Shown here: piece by piece, positions 1-8,458 of the stretch
How positions within the stretch are numbered: the first letter of the stretch is position 1
Layout: every line of letters starts with the position of its first letter
Origin: a virus
Direction: 5' to 3' (one strand)
Virus record (IMG/VR): IMGVR_UViG_3300032293_000953
Location: 1-54,790 of that record
DNA length: 54,790 nucleotides
Translations under genes and position numbers: made by a program
The notes under the pieces: generated by a model
The model's database searches: none
The model's input: only the letters and a program-made list of their open reading frames with translations
What the model was told of the DNA's origin: nothing

Positions 1-36
1 AATGTGACCGGGAATGTGACCGGGAATGTGACCGGG
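1..36 (+). repeat. 12-bp tandem repeat, three exact copies
   Basis: AATGTGACCGGG is repeated three times in a row from the first base of the window, followed by a partial fourth AATGTG. It encodes NVTG repeats in the fibre. The array may continue outside the window. A contig breaking in a tandem repeat is a common assembly effect. Confidence 0.85.
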
Positions 37-1149
37 AATGTGTCTTTCGGCGCTGGCTCTGCTGGATCGCCCGGTCTTTCTGTTACTGGCGATTCAGATA
101 CGGGGATTTTTTCGCCTGGGCCGGATCAGTTGGCGGTATCGCTTGGTGGTGTGCAAACGTTTTATTTGCAGCCTTCTTCTGCACGCCTGAATCATGCGTC
201 CGAAACGCTGCTCTTCCTTGACAGTCCTGGCGCCAGTGCGAGTGTTTTGAAATACACGCAAATCTTATCCGCGAACGAAGGGGGGTATGCTCTCACCTCA
301 ATGAGGTCGGCAATTAAAACTGATGGGTCAAGTGATCTTGATTTCATGGTTACGCCGGCGGGTTCGCGCACTTCAGATCGCCGTGCTGTCAGGCTTTCTA
401 TTCCGGGTTCCGGGCAAATCACCATGAATGGCGGTCTTGGCCTTAATGCGGGCACCGCTGCCGCGCCTGCGTATAGCTTTAGTGGTGATACAGACACGGG
501 CTTTTATGCGCCTGCGGCGAATGTGCTGGCCGTATCCTTGGGCGGCTTTGAAGTAGCTAGGTGGGAAACTGGGCGTTACCAAATAGCCGGGCCGGATGGC
601 GCCACGCTGTTTCGCGTTTCTGGTGCATCTTATGCGCTTCGTTTGCAATCCTTAGCCAGCACCGGTATGAGTGTAGAAGCGGTAAATCCTGCCGAAGCCA
701 GCTTTCAACCTTTGCTTTTGGGTGGTTCTGTTATTGATTTTCGCTTGTCTGGCACGAAAACGGCAGGCATCACTAGCGGCGGCGATCTGCAATTCAATTC
801 TGGTTATGGGTCCGTTGCCACGGCTTTTGGCTGCCGCGCTTGGGTGAACTTCAACGGCACCGGCACGGTGGCCATCCGCGCTTCTGGTAATGTATCTTCC
901 ATCACAGATAATGGCACAGGCGATTACACGGTGAACTTCACCACGAATATGCCGGATGCGAATTATTCTTACAATGTCATCGCTGCTTCTGGAACAACAA
1001 ATGATCCGCTGCGCGTGGGAATAAATGCAACAGGCGGCGGCTTTGCTGAGGTCGCTCCAACATCTTCGGCGTTTAGGTTTTTTCTCAATAATTCTAACAA
1101 TAGCGCGCAGGTTGATGCAAAATACGTCAACGTTTCAGTGTTCCGCTAA
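1..1149 (+). CDS. tail fibre protein, C-terminal part (5' end cut off)
   Basis: The reading frame is open from base 1 (AAT GTG ACC GGG), so the start lies outside the window. The protein begins with NVTG repeats. It then shows two copies of a fibre module of the type GDSDTGIFSP...LAVSLGG (about residues 29-50) and GDTDTGFYAP...LAVSLGG (about 160-182), a motif common in phage tail fibres and needles. The C-terminal part is beta-rich, with GNVSSITDNGTGDYTVNF, typical of trimeric fibre tips. The role in host recognition is inferred from this composition and from the following tail-fibre-associated small genes. It may be the 3' end of the same gene or cluster that is cut at base 54790. Confidence 0.8.
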   Translation, partial: NVTGNVTGNVTGNVSFGAGSAGSPGLSVTGDSDTGIFSPGPDQLAVSLGGVQTFYLQPSSARLNHASETLLFLDSPGASASVLKYTQILSANEGGYALTSMRSAIKTDGSSDLDFMVTPAGSRTSDRRAVRLSIPGSGQITMNGGLGLNAGTAAAPAYSFSGDTDTGFYAPAANVLAVSLGGFEVARWETGRYQIAGPDGATLFRVSGASYALRLQSLASTGMSVEAVNPAEASFQPLLLGGSVIDFRLSGTKTAGITSGGDLQFNSGYGSVATAFGCRAWVNFNGTGTVAIRASGNVSSITDNGTGDYTVNFTTNMPDANYSYNVIAASGTTNDPLRVGINATGGGFAEVAPTSSAFRFFLNNSNNSAQVDAKYVNVSVFR

Positions 1150-1161
1150 AGGACCATAACC

Positions 1162-1425
1162 ATGCAAGCAATTATCTACCCAAACGACCAAGGCGGCATT
1201 GCCGTAATCATCCCAGCGCCGGATTGCGGTATTCCGCTATTCGAGATTGGCCGGAAGGATGTGCCTGCGGGCGTGGCCTTTCGCATCATCCCAACATCGG
1301 GCATCCCGCAAGATCGCACCTACCGCGAAGCCTGGACCGCTGATTTCAGCGCGCCGGATGGGTATGGTATTGGTGCCGGTGCGTGGTTTGCCGAACAAGA
1401 GGAGGCTGCAAATGATCCAGATTGA
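1162..1425 (+). CDS. small tail-fibre-associated phage protein
   Basis: This 87-residue acidic protein starts 12 bp after the fibre stop. The pattern MQAIIYPNDQGGIAVIIPAP, then KDVPAGVAFRII, DRTYREAW and GYGIGAGAWF belongs to a small family I recognise from fibre operons of alphaproteobacterial phages and prophages. Its biochemical role is not known to me. A fibre-assembly or chaperone role is inferred from position only. Its stop overlaps the start of the next gene, which suggests coupled translation. Confidence 0.65.
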   Translation: MQAIIYPNDQGGIAVIIPAPDCGIPLFEIGRKDVPAGVAFRIIPTSGIPQDRTYREAWTADFSAPDGYGIGAGAWFAEQEEAANDPD

Positions 1426-1645
1426 CATGGCGAAGGCGGTTGAAATTCAGCGCAACCGTATCCGTGCCTTGCGTGAGCCATTGCTTGCCGCGCTTGATGT
1501 GGAATTCATGCGCGCGGTAGAAAGGGGCGATCAGGCAGAACAAGCCCGAGTGGTGGCGGAAAAGCAAAGGCTACGGGATTTGACTAATGACCCGCGCTTA
1601 ACTGCCGCACAGACTGTGGATGAATTGAAAATTATCACGGTTTAA
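1412..1645 (+). CDS. small coiled-coil protein of the fibre operon
   Basis: I chose ATG 1412 because AGAGGAGG lies just upstream; the same frame is open back to 1247, but that stretch overlaps the previous gene. The 77 residues are largely helical and charged ([20 protein letters not shown], then [20 protein letters not shown]). It resembles small phage proteins found behind fibre genes, often annotated as tail fibre assembly or hypothetical protein. Function is inferred from location. Confidence 0.6.
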   Translation: MIQIDMAKAVEIQRNRIRALREPLLAALDVEFMRAVERGDQAEQARVVAEKQRLRDLTNDPRLTAAQTVDELKIITV

Positions 1646-1655
1646 GAAAAGTGAT

Positions 1656-3731
1656 ATGCCCCTAAAGAAACTTACATTCACGCCAGGAATACAGCATGAC
1701 GGATCACGTTATGCTTCTTCTGGTTCTTGGTCTGATGTGGATAAGGTAAGGTTTAGGTCTGGCGCCCCTGAAAAAATTGGGGGCTGGCAGAAGGCCACAT
1801 CTGTTCCTTTTCAGGGTGTGTGCCGGAGTTTGATTTCCTTTACTGACTTGCAGAATAACTATTTTCTTGGTGTCGGGACACATTTGAAATTCTACATTGA
1901 GCGTGGCGGTACATACAATGACATTACACCGATCCGGGCAACGATAGTTCAATCCAACCCCTTCACTACGGTAAATGGCTCCCCCACCGTCACTGTGACT
2001 ATTCCTAGTCACGGGGCTGTAGTGAATGATTTTGTCGTGTTTTCCGGCGCCAGCGCCGTTGGCGGGCTAGTGCTGAATGGCGACTATCAAATTACCACTG
2101 TGGTCAATTCTAGTGTGTTCACCATTACCGCCCCGACAAACGCCACATCAAGTGTCACGGGTGGCGGCACGGTAACGGCTGCCTTTCAAATACAGGCTGG
2201 TTTGGATTCTACCCTATATGGAAATGGATGGGGCGCTGGCCCTTGGGGTGGTATCACTGGCAGCGCGGCCTTTACTGGCTCTATCAGTGGGACAACCTTG
2301 ACCGTTTCGGCGGTATCTTCCGGCACATTGGCTGTGGGTCAGTTGGTTGTTGGATTGGGCGTATCTGCATCACCCCCTGGTTCTAATGCAACCTACATAA
2401 CAGCCCTAGGAACGGGTACAGGGGGCGTTGGAACCTACACGGTAAGTGTGTCTCAAACCGTAACCTCAAGGGCTATGACGGCCTATTCAGGGACGGGGTG
2501 GGGTACTGCCGCTACAAACCTAACCGTTGGTCAGAAACTTCGTGTTTGGTCGGCTGATAACTTTGGTCAGGACTTGGTTATTAACCCAAGGGATTCTGCC
2601 ATCTACTATTGGTCTAATGCTTCCGGCTTGGGGGTGAGAGCGGTGCTTTTATCCAGCCTTCCGGGGGCTTCTGGCGTTCCGGCTGTTGCCCGGCAGATTA
2701 TGGTGACAGATCAGGACCGGAAAGTATTGGCCTTTGGCTGCTCTGATATTGTTTCTGGCCTTCAAGATAGGCTGTTGGTTAGGTGGTCTGACACTGAGAA
2801 TCCCGTTGACTGGACCCCGACAGAGATAAATTCGGCTGGTGGGATTAGGATTCCTGCGGGTTCTGAGTTTATGACTGCCTTGGAGACTCGCCAGGAAATA
2901 CTTGTTTGGACGGATGCTGCTGTTCATTCAATGAGATACATCGGGGCGCCCTTTGAATACTCCATGGCGCAGATTGGCTTGACTTCACTTCTATCCCCTG
3001 GCGGGGTAGCGGCGGCTAATGACATGGTATTTTGGATGGGGACCAATGGGTTCTATGCCTACAATGGCCGCATTGCTGGCCTTCCCTGCTCCGTAAAAGA
3101 CTATGTTTTCAATGACATAAACTACGATCAAGCCGAAAAGATTACAGCCGGTAGTAATATGGCGTTCAATGAAGTTTGGTGGTTTTACCCTTCGGCCAAT
3201 TCATCTGAGAATGACCGCTATGTAGTGTATAACTACAATGAAAATGTATGGTTTGTCGGGTCTATTGTAAGGACGGCTTGGATTGACCGGGGGATTGAAG
3301 ATTATCCCCGTTCCGCTTCGACGGACGGGTTTATCTACTTCCATGAACTAGGGCAGGATGACGGGTCTGTGAATCCCTTTGCCCCTATTACGGCCTATAT
3401 TGAAAGCGCCCCGTTTGAGATTGGGGAGGGTGAGCAGTTTGGCTTTGCGTGGCGCATGATCCCCGACATTGCCTTCAGGGATAGTGCCAATGCCAACCCT
3501 TCTGCTAATTTCATATTGAAAACCCAGGACTATTCGGGTGGGAATTTCAAACAGACCTCCAGCAACAACACGGTTAGAACTGCAACCATGCCGATTGAGC
3601 AATTCACAGATCAGACTTATTTCAGGCTACGGGGCCGGATGATGAGTTTGAGGGTGGAAAGTACGGCTGTAGGTGTTGCTTGGCGCCTAGGGGTTCCTAG
3701 GATTGACGTTAGAACGGACGGGCGCCGATGA
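1656..3731 (+). CDS. virion structural protein, tail/neck stabilisation-like
   Basis: This 691-residue protein has a start typical of a podovirus structural family: [20 protein letters not shown], then [20 protein letters not shown]. Members are often annotated as P22 gp10-like stabilisation or head-closure proteins. The body is rich in Gly, Ser and Thr with beta-strand character (about residues 100-290). It also has a propeller-like part with [16 protein letters not shown] and [10 protein letters not shown]. No enzyme motif is seen. It is translationally coupled (ATGA) to the next gene. Assignment rests on family resemblance and neighbourhood with head-completion genes. Confidence 0.7.
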   Translation: MPLKKLTFTPGIQHDGSRYASSGSWSDVDKVRFRSGAPEKIGGWQKATSVPFQGVCRSLISFTDLQNNYFLGVGTHLKFYIERGGTYNDITPIRATIVQSNPFTTVNGSPTVTVTIPSHGAVVNDFVVFSGASAVGGLVLNGDYQITTVVNSSVFTITAPTNATSSVTGGGTVTAAFQIQAGLDSTLYGNGWGAGPWGGITGSAAFTGSISGTTLTVSAVSSGTLAVGQLVVGLGVSASPPGSNATYITALGTGTGGVGTYTVSVSQTVTSRAMTAYSGTGWGTAATNLTVGQKLRVWSADNFGQDLVINPRDSAIYYWSNASGLGVRAVLLSSLPGASGVPAVARQIMVTDQDRKVLAFGCSDIVSGLQDRLLVRWSDTENPVDWTPTEINSAGGIRIPAGSEFMTALETRQEILVWTDAAVHSMRYIGAPFEYSMAQIGLTSLLSPGGVAAANDMVFWMGTNGFYAYNGRIAGLPCSVKDYVFNDINYDQAEKITAGSNMAFNEVWWFYPSANSSENDRYVVYNYNENVWFVGSIVRTAWIDRGIEDYPRSASTDGFIYFHELGQDDGSVNPFAPITAYIESAPFEIGEGEQFGFAWRMIPDIAFRDSANANPSANFILKTQDYSGGNFKQTSSNNTVRTATMPIEQFTDQTYFRLRGRMMSLRVESTAVGVAWRLGVPRIDVRTDGRR

Positions 3732-4300
3732 TTGGCCGGGCGAGGCTACCTACCCCACCGGAGGTTTATGATCACCAATGGGCCGATCAATTCCATAGGG
3801 CTATAGATCAGAACCTAGACAGGGCGTTTGAGGGTTCTCCTAACTTTGCCGAGGCTTCCGGGTATTATGGTTCGTTCTATGATACCACGACACAGAACGC
3901 GGCGGCGGCAAATACGCCCTACGCAATGAGGCTTAACTCAACGGTTTCAGCGAATGGCGTGGCTGTAACTAATAATAGTCGCATTACGGTAAAGAGTCGC
4001 GGTGTATATAACCTACAGTTTTCGGCACAGATAGATCAAAGTAGCGGTTCCAATCATTACATCTGGATATGGTTAAGAAAAAACGGTATAGACGTAAGTA
4101 ATTCAACTGGTAAGGTTTCTATTCAGGGAACAAAATCTGAGTTAATTCCTGCCTGGAATTTCGTTATACCTTTACTTGGTGGGGATTACTTGGAAATTAT
4201 GTGGGCCGTGGAAGATACTGCTGTGCAACTTATAGCTGAAGCTGCGACTGCTTTTTGTCCTGCTATTCCATCTGTTATAGCAACGGTTACGTCAATCTAG
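3728..4300 (+). CDS. virion structural protein with jelly-roll-like C-terminus
   Basis: The ATGA overlap with the preceding stop fixes the start. The 190 residues begin with a short N-terminal region ([20 protein letters not shown]). A beta-rich C1q/TNF-like region follows, with [35 protein letters not shown] and [20 protein letters not shown], a pattern frequent in phage head fibres and tail-tip proteins. It probably forms a trimeric surface or neck appendage. Partner identity is inferred from its coupling to the upstream stabilisation-like gene. Confidence 0.65.
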   Translation: MIGRARLPTPPEVYDHQWADQFHRAIDQNLDRAFEGSPNFAEASGYYGSFYDTTTQNAAAANTPYAMRLNSTVSANGVAVTNNSRITVKSRGVYNLQFSAQIDQSSGSNHYIWIWLRKNGIDVSNSTGKVSIQGTKSELIPAWNFVIPLLGGDYLEIMWAVEDTAVQLIAEAATAFCPAIPSVIATVTSI

Positions 4301-4310
4301 GGGTAATGTC

Positions 4311-5591
4311 ATGAAGAATGTAGCCAATGGTCTAGCGAGATATGGCCGGAATGGTGACAATAATCTTGTCCATGTGAGCGACAAGGAACTTGCTGGCATT
4401 GAGCAGTTGACGGGCCGAAAGTTCACAACCAACCCAACAACGGGATTGCCGGAAGCCTTTAACTTTGCGTCCTTGCTGCCTGTGGTGGCTGGTGTTGGTG
4501 GAACCATTGTTGGTGGTCCTTTGGGTGGTGCGGCGGCTGCTGGTTTGACTAGCGCGGCTGTATCTAAGGCGCAGGGTGGATCAACGGAAGAGGCGCTTAC
4601 TAAGGGTTTGATTTCCGGCGTCACAACGTATGCCGGTGGTCAGTTGTTGTCTGGTGTTGGGGATGCGGCTGGCCAAACGGCAACAGCGGCGGCGCAAGGC
4701 GCAAGTCAAAGTGCCGCTCAAGGGGGTGCCGAGACTGCGGCGCAAGCTGCTTCTGCCCTGAATCCAATGGCAAGCAATGCGGGCTACGCTGGTGCGGAAA
4801 GCGTTGGGCAAGCCGCTGGTTATCAGGGTGCCCTTGGACCCGCGACCGGAATAGAAGGAAAACTAGCCGCTGCTGGTGAAAGTGGCCTTCAGTTTGGTGG
4901 ACGCCTTTCAAATGTCGCATCTGATCCAAGCGCCGCGCTGGATAAATTAGGCTCCAATATTGTTGCCAATCCCATTAAAACCGGCATATTTGCTGGCGGC
5001 ACATACGCCACCGCTACCGGCGCCTTTGATGCCCCTAAGATGCCGGGCGAAACCCCGTATGATCCGAGTAGGTATCCAGAGAGGCTCCCGGCAAATCCCC
5101 GCCGCTGGAACGCGCCCCCGTCTAGCTATCAACCTGGGGTTTCCCCCGAGTATCGGTATTTTGCCAAGGGCGGTCTAGCCGATCTTCGGGAAGGCAACCA
5201 AGAGACAACGGCAAACCTGATGAATGAAGCCAAGGCTGCATTGTTGGGTGAGCATCCTAAGCCACAGGAAGCCATTGAACGGTTCCGTAATGTGATGGGT
5301 GATGATGCCTTCATGGCCTTAAAGGATAGGATTTCAGCCGGGCGCATTAAGGGCGCGGGCGGTGGATTGGATGATCTAGTCCCCGGCACTATCGAGGGGC
5401 GCCAAAAGGTTAGGTTGGCAGACGGCGAATTTGTCATTCCCTCGGACGTGGTTTCCGCGATTGGCGACGGCTCAACTGACGCTGGCGCTAGGCGTTTGCA
5501 TGAAATGATGGATGGTATTCGCAAGCAAAAGACAGGATCAACAAAGCAACCAGCCCGACTAAAGGCCGGTTCATTGGTTCATGAACAATGA
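4311..5591 (+). CDS. internal virion / DNA-ejection-type protein
   Basis: The 426 residues have an Ala/Gly-rich hydrophobic core at about 60-160 (LLPVVAGVGGTIVGGPLGGA and many Ala-Gln repeats), as in ejection proteins that insert into the host envelope. A proline-rich linker follows (PGETPYDPSRYPERLPANPR). The charged C-terminal part contains GLADLREGN, GGLDDLVPGTIEG and VRLADGEFVIPSDVVSAIGDG. The last signature recurs in phage internal proteins of this class. It overlaps the next start by ATGA. Ejection function is inferred from composition and from its place among other putative internal proteins. Confidence 0.65.
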   Translation: MKNVANGLARYGRNGDNNLVHVSDKELAGIEQLTGRKFTTNPTTGLPEAFNFASLLPVVAGVGGTIVGGPLGGAAAAGLTSAAVSKAQGGSTEEALTKGLISGVTTYAGGQLLSGVGDAAGQTATAAAQGASQSAAQGGAETAAQAASALNPMASNAGYAGAESVGQAAGYQGALGPATGIEGKLAAAGESGLQFGGRLSNVASDPSAALDKLGSNIVANPIKTGIFAGGTYATATGAFDAPKMPGETPYDPSRYPERLPANPRRWNAPPSSYQPGVSPEYRYFAKGGLADLREGNQETTANLMNEAKAALLGEHPKPQEAIERFRNVMGDDAFMALKDRISAGRIKGAGGGLDDLVPGTIEGRQKVRLADGEFVIPSDVVSAIGDGSTDAGARRLHEMMDGIRKQKTGSTKQPARLKAGSLVHEQ

Positions 5592-6013
5592 AAGCATTTC
5601 CGGTTCCAACTGAATACTTGCATTTAGTTTGGCCGGAAGTGTCTATATTATTCGGGCCAGCCATAAAGTATGTTAATGGGCGGTTTGATGAAGAAGATGT
5701 TTTGCGTGATCTTCAGAATGAACTAACTTGTCTTTGGATTGCCGTTAATGATAATGATGAAATCGTGGCGGCTGCGTCTGTTAAGATTGTAGATTACCCA
5801 AAGCGTAGATTTGCTAGGTATGAAATGGTTGGAAGTAAATCCAACACTATATTGAAGCAGTGGGGATTTCTTTTGTTTGAAGCTATAGAAGAACATGCTA
5901 AGAATGTTATGGGCTGCTCTGGAATTGAGGGTGGCGGCAGGCTTGGTTGGGTGAAGATGGGCGCCAAACTAGGGTATAAATGGTCTGGCGTTTTTGTGGA
6001 GAAGGATTTTTAA
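5588..6013 (+). CDS. GNAT-fold-like phage head protein
   Basis: This 141-residue protein is coupled by ATGA to the upstream gene. The order of strands and helices, with CLWIAVNDNDEIVAAASVKI, YPKRRFARYEMVGSK, LLFEAIEEHAKNVMGC and GGGRLGWVKMGAKLGYKWSG, resembles the compact GNAT-like proteins found in podovirus head/injection clusters (P22 gp14 neighbourhood). The acetyl-CoA pyrophosphate loop is not obvious, so catalytic activity is uncertain. It could be a structural or assembly protein that keeps only the fold. Confidence 0.6.
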   Translation: MKAFPVPTEYLHLVWPEVSILFGPAIKYVNGRFDEEDVLRDLQNELTCLWIAVNDNDEIVAAASVKIVDYPKRRFARYEMVGSKSNTILKQWGFLLFEAIEEHAKNVMGCSGIEGGGRLGWVKMGAKLGYKWSGVFVEKDF

Positions 6014-6014
6014 T

Positions 6015-6989
6015 ATGCCTAGTGGTGGTGGCGGCGGTCAACCTACGCAAAGCACAACCAATACTTCCAATCTTCCAGAGTATGCTCGCCCATATTTTGA
6101 GCGGATGATGGGGCGGGCAGAGGAAGAATCAAACCAGCCTTATGTTTCGTATGGTGGTCAACGGATTGCTGGATTTACCCCCGATACACAAGCTGGCTTT
6201 GAGCAAACCCGTAACGTCCAGGGCGCCCAGAATGTCCAAGCTGGCTCTGCTTTGGTTGGGGCGGCTGGCTTGCGGGGGTTGGGGGCGTCTAACTACCAAT
6301 CCAATCCAATTCAGCAATCATCCTTTGGTTCGCAGCAAGCCGAACAGTATATGTCGCCCTACATGCAGCAGGTGATTGACCGGCAGAAGGCATCGGCTGT
6401 TCAAGATTTCCAAGAGGGTCAGGCGGGGCGTGATACCCAGGCTATTAGGGCGGGTGCCTTTGGTGGATACCGTCAGGGTATTCAAGAAGGTGTAGCGCAA
6501 CGGGGTCTTGGTCGGCAGCTTTCAGACATTGAAGGGGCTGGCCGTCAAAAGGCTTTTGAGCAGGCCCAGGGGCAGTTTGAACGTGATCGGGCTGCATCTA
6601 TCCAGGCGCAAGGTTTGACCGAACAGCAGCGCCTTGCCGGGACGCAGTTTGGCTTGTCTGGTGCTGGCCTTGCTATGCAGGCTGGTTCTGGCTTGGGCCA
6701 GCTTGGGGCCACCGAACAGGGGCTTGGGTTGCAGCGGGCGCAGGCATTACAGCAACAGGGCGGTGTTCAACAACAGCAAACGCAACGCGGTATTGATATG
6801 GCTTATCAGGATTTCTTGGATCAGAGGGATGCGGAGCGAGGCAACATTGACTTCCTTTCTCGCATTTTGCGCGGGACGCCTATTACCCCGAGTACGGTCC
6901 AAAACACTTACGCTAATCCCAATCCATTGACTCAGTTTGCTGGCTTAGGTTTGGCTGGCTTGGGCGCTTATAATCAGTATAACCGGTGA
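6015..6989 (+). CDS. Gln/Gly-rich internal virion protein
   Basis: I chose ATG 6015, one base after the upstream stop. The in-frame upstream extension to 5994 would read back into the previous gene. The protein (325 residues) opens with PSGGGGGQPTQSTTN, then has long Gln-rich helical stretches (FEQAQGQFERDRAASIQAQG). Near the end is DFLSRILRGTPITPSTVQNT, typical of phage DNA-transfer proteins such as those that follow the head-completion genes. It is probably ejected with DNA. No enzymatic domain is visible. Confidence 0.65.
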   Translation: MPSGGGGGQPTQSTTNTSNLPEYARPYFERMMGRAEEESNQPYVSYGGQRIAGFTPDTQAGFEQTRNVQGAQNVQAGSALVGAAGLRGLGASNYQSNPIQQSSFGSQQAEQYMSPYMQQVIDRQKASAVQDFQEGQAGRDTQAIRAGAFGGYRQGIQEGVAQRGLGRQLSDIEGAGRQKAFEQAQGQFERDRAASIQAQGLTEQQRLAGTQFGLSGAGLAMQAGSGLGQLGATEQGLGLQRAQALQQQGGVQQQQTQRGIDMAYQDFLDQRDAERGNIDFLSRILRGTPITPSTVQNTYANPNPLTQFAGLGLAGLGAYNQYNR

Positions 6990-6996
6990 GGTTGAT

Positions 6997-8451
6997 ATGA
7001 ACATTCTTCAGGTTCAGGATGCACTAAAGAACGCATCTGATATGCAGCTTTCCGGTGAGTTGCAGAATCCTACTGGATTGGCCCCGTCTTATTTGGTGCT
7101 GTCAGAAATGAAGCGGCGCCAGCAAATGAGGCAGGGCGCGATGGCTAGTCCTGCCCCACAGTCTAGTATGGCAGAGGAAGCGGTAAGCCAGTCTGACTAT
7201 TACCCTGAAGAACAGCCGCAAGAGGAAGAGTCTGGTATTGAGGCTTTCAGGGAAGGTGGTGTTGTGCGTATGGCTGAAGGGGGTGTTCCTCCGATGCCGG
7301 GCGCTGGATTGCCTGTCTTTAGGCCGTTCCCGTCTTTCCCTTCTGCTTCGCGCTCATCTAGCCCTCGCCTTCTTGACGCGGCTGCGGCGGAATTATCTTT
7401 GGACCCATCGCTTCGCACTCCCGCGATGATTGATAGTGTGGCGCAACAGTATGGTATTGACCCATCCGCCCTTGCGGAAAGGCTGAATATCCCCATGCCT
7501 AGCGCATCGCCCGCCGCCCCCGCGCCTGAAGCCCGCTCCCCGAGTCCGTCCAGCCCCGCTACGCAGGCCGGTGAGCGTACTGCCCCGACTGAAACGCCCG
7601 GTGGTCTATATGGCCCTCCCGCCCCTCCTGCTGGTGCTGCTGCCCCTAGGGCTGGCGCCTCTGAATCCCGTGGTGGTGCTATGCCATCTGGCGGGGGTAT
7701 GCCTGCTGGTCAACCATCCGGCCAAACCACAGACCCCACCATACAAGCCTTGTATGACCGTCTAAGGGCTACCGGCAGGGGCCGGGAGGATTATCGTAAG
7801 GATGCTGTCAATACAGCCTTGATGCAGGCTGGCCTTGCTATGATGGCAAGCAAAGACCCTAACGCCCTTGGTAGCTTGGGGCAGGGTGGCTTGCGTGGTC
7901 TTGAGGCTTATACCCAAGAAATGCGTGAAGGTCGTCAGGGTGAGCGTCAGGGTATTCAGGATGAGATTATGGTTCGCCGCGCTCAGACTGAGGAAGCCTA
8001 TCGTCGTGGCATTATCACCAATCAGGAACGTCAACTGCGGTTGGCTGAATTGCGGATGGGCCAAGCTGCCGGTGATCGTTCCGAGCGTCTTGCAGATAGG
8101 GCATCCCAACTTGAAGAAGCCAATAGGTTGCGCGCCGAGGCTCAAATGGGCCGGTTGATTCCAGCTATGGAGGGCAGAATAACTAGGCTAAATGAGCAAA
8201 TTTCGGCGTTCTCTATGGCGAGAAATACCCCAGAGGGGCAAACGCCTAGGACTCGTGATCCTTCTATGCAGGGCGCTTATGACGCTTTGGTTAGTGAACG
8301 CGCTCGGTTGCAGAACCGCGTTAGAAACGCACAGGATTTCTTGATTGAGCGCGGTGGTGTTGACCTATCTACGTTGGATAGGCCAGCCCCCACACAGAAT
8401 ACCCCAGGACTTCCGCCCGGCGCAAGGTCAACACCTCTTTTCCCACGTTGA
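6997..8451 (+). CDS. proline-rich virion protein
   Basis: The 484 residues include an N-terminal helical part (MNILQVQDALKNASDMQLSG), then FREGGVVRMAEGGVPPMPGA. A low-complexity Pro/Ala/Ser linker follows (about residues 165-245). A long charged coiled-coil C-terminal half contains ERQLRLAELRMGQAAGDRSE. The motif GGVVRMAEGG recurs in internal proteins of marine and freshwater podoviruses. It lies between two other putative ejected proteins, so a role in ejection or the internal core is likely but inferred. Confidence 0.6.
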   Translation: MNILQVQDALKNASDMQLSGELQNPTGLAPSYLVLSEMKRRQQMRQGAMASPAPQSSMAEEAVSQSDYYPEEQPQEEESGIEAFREGGVVRMAEGGVPPMPGAGLPVFRPFPSFPSASRSSSPRLLDAAAAELSLDPSLRTPAMIDSVAQQYGIDPSALAERLNIPMPSASPAAPAPEARSPSPSSPATQAGERTAPTETPGGLYGPPAPPAGAAAPRAGASESRGGAMPSGGGMPAGQPSGQTTDPTIQALYDRLRATGRGREDYRKDAVNTALMQAGLAMMASKDPNALGSLGQGGLRGLEAYTQEMREGRQGERQGIQDEIMVRRAQTEEAYRRGIITNQERQLRLAELRMGQAAGDRSERLADRASQLEEANRLRAEAQMGRLIPAMEGRITRLNEQISAFSMARNTPEGQTPRTRDPSMQGAYDALVSERARLQNRVRNAQDFLIERGGVDLSTLDRPAPTQNTPGLPPGARSTPLFPR

Positions 8452-8458
8452 GGGTTAA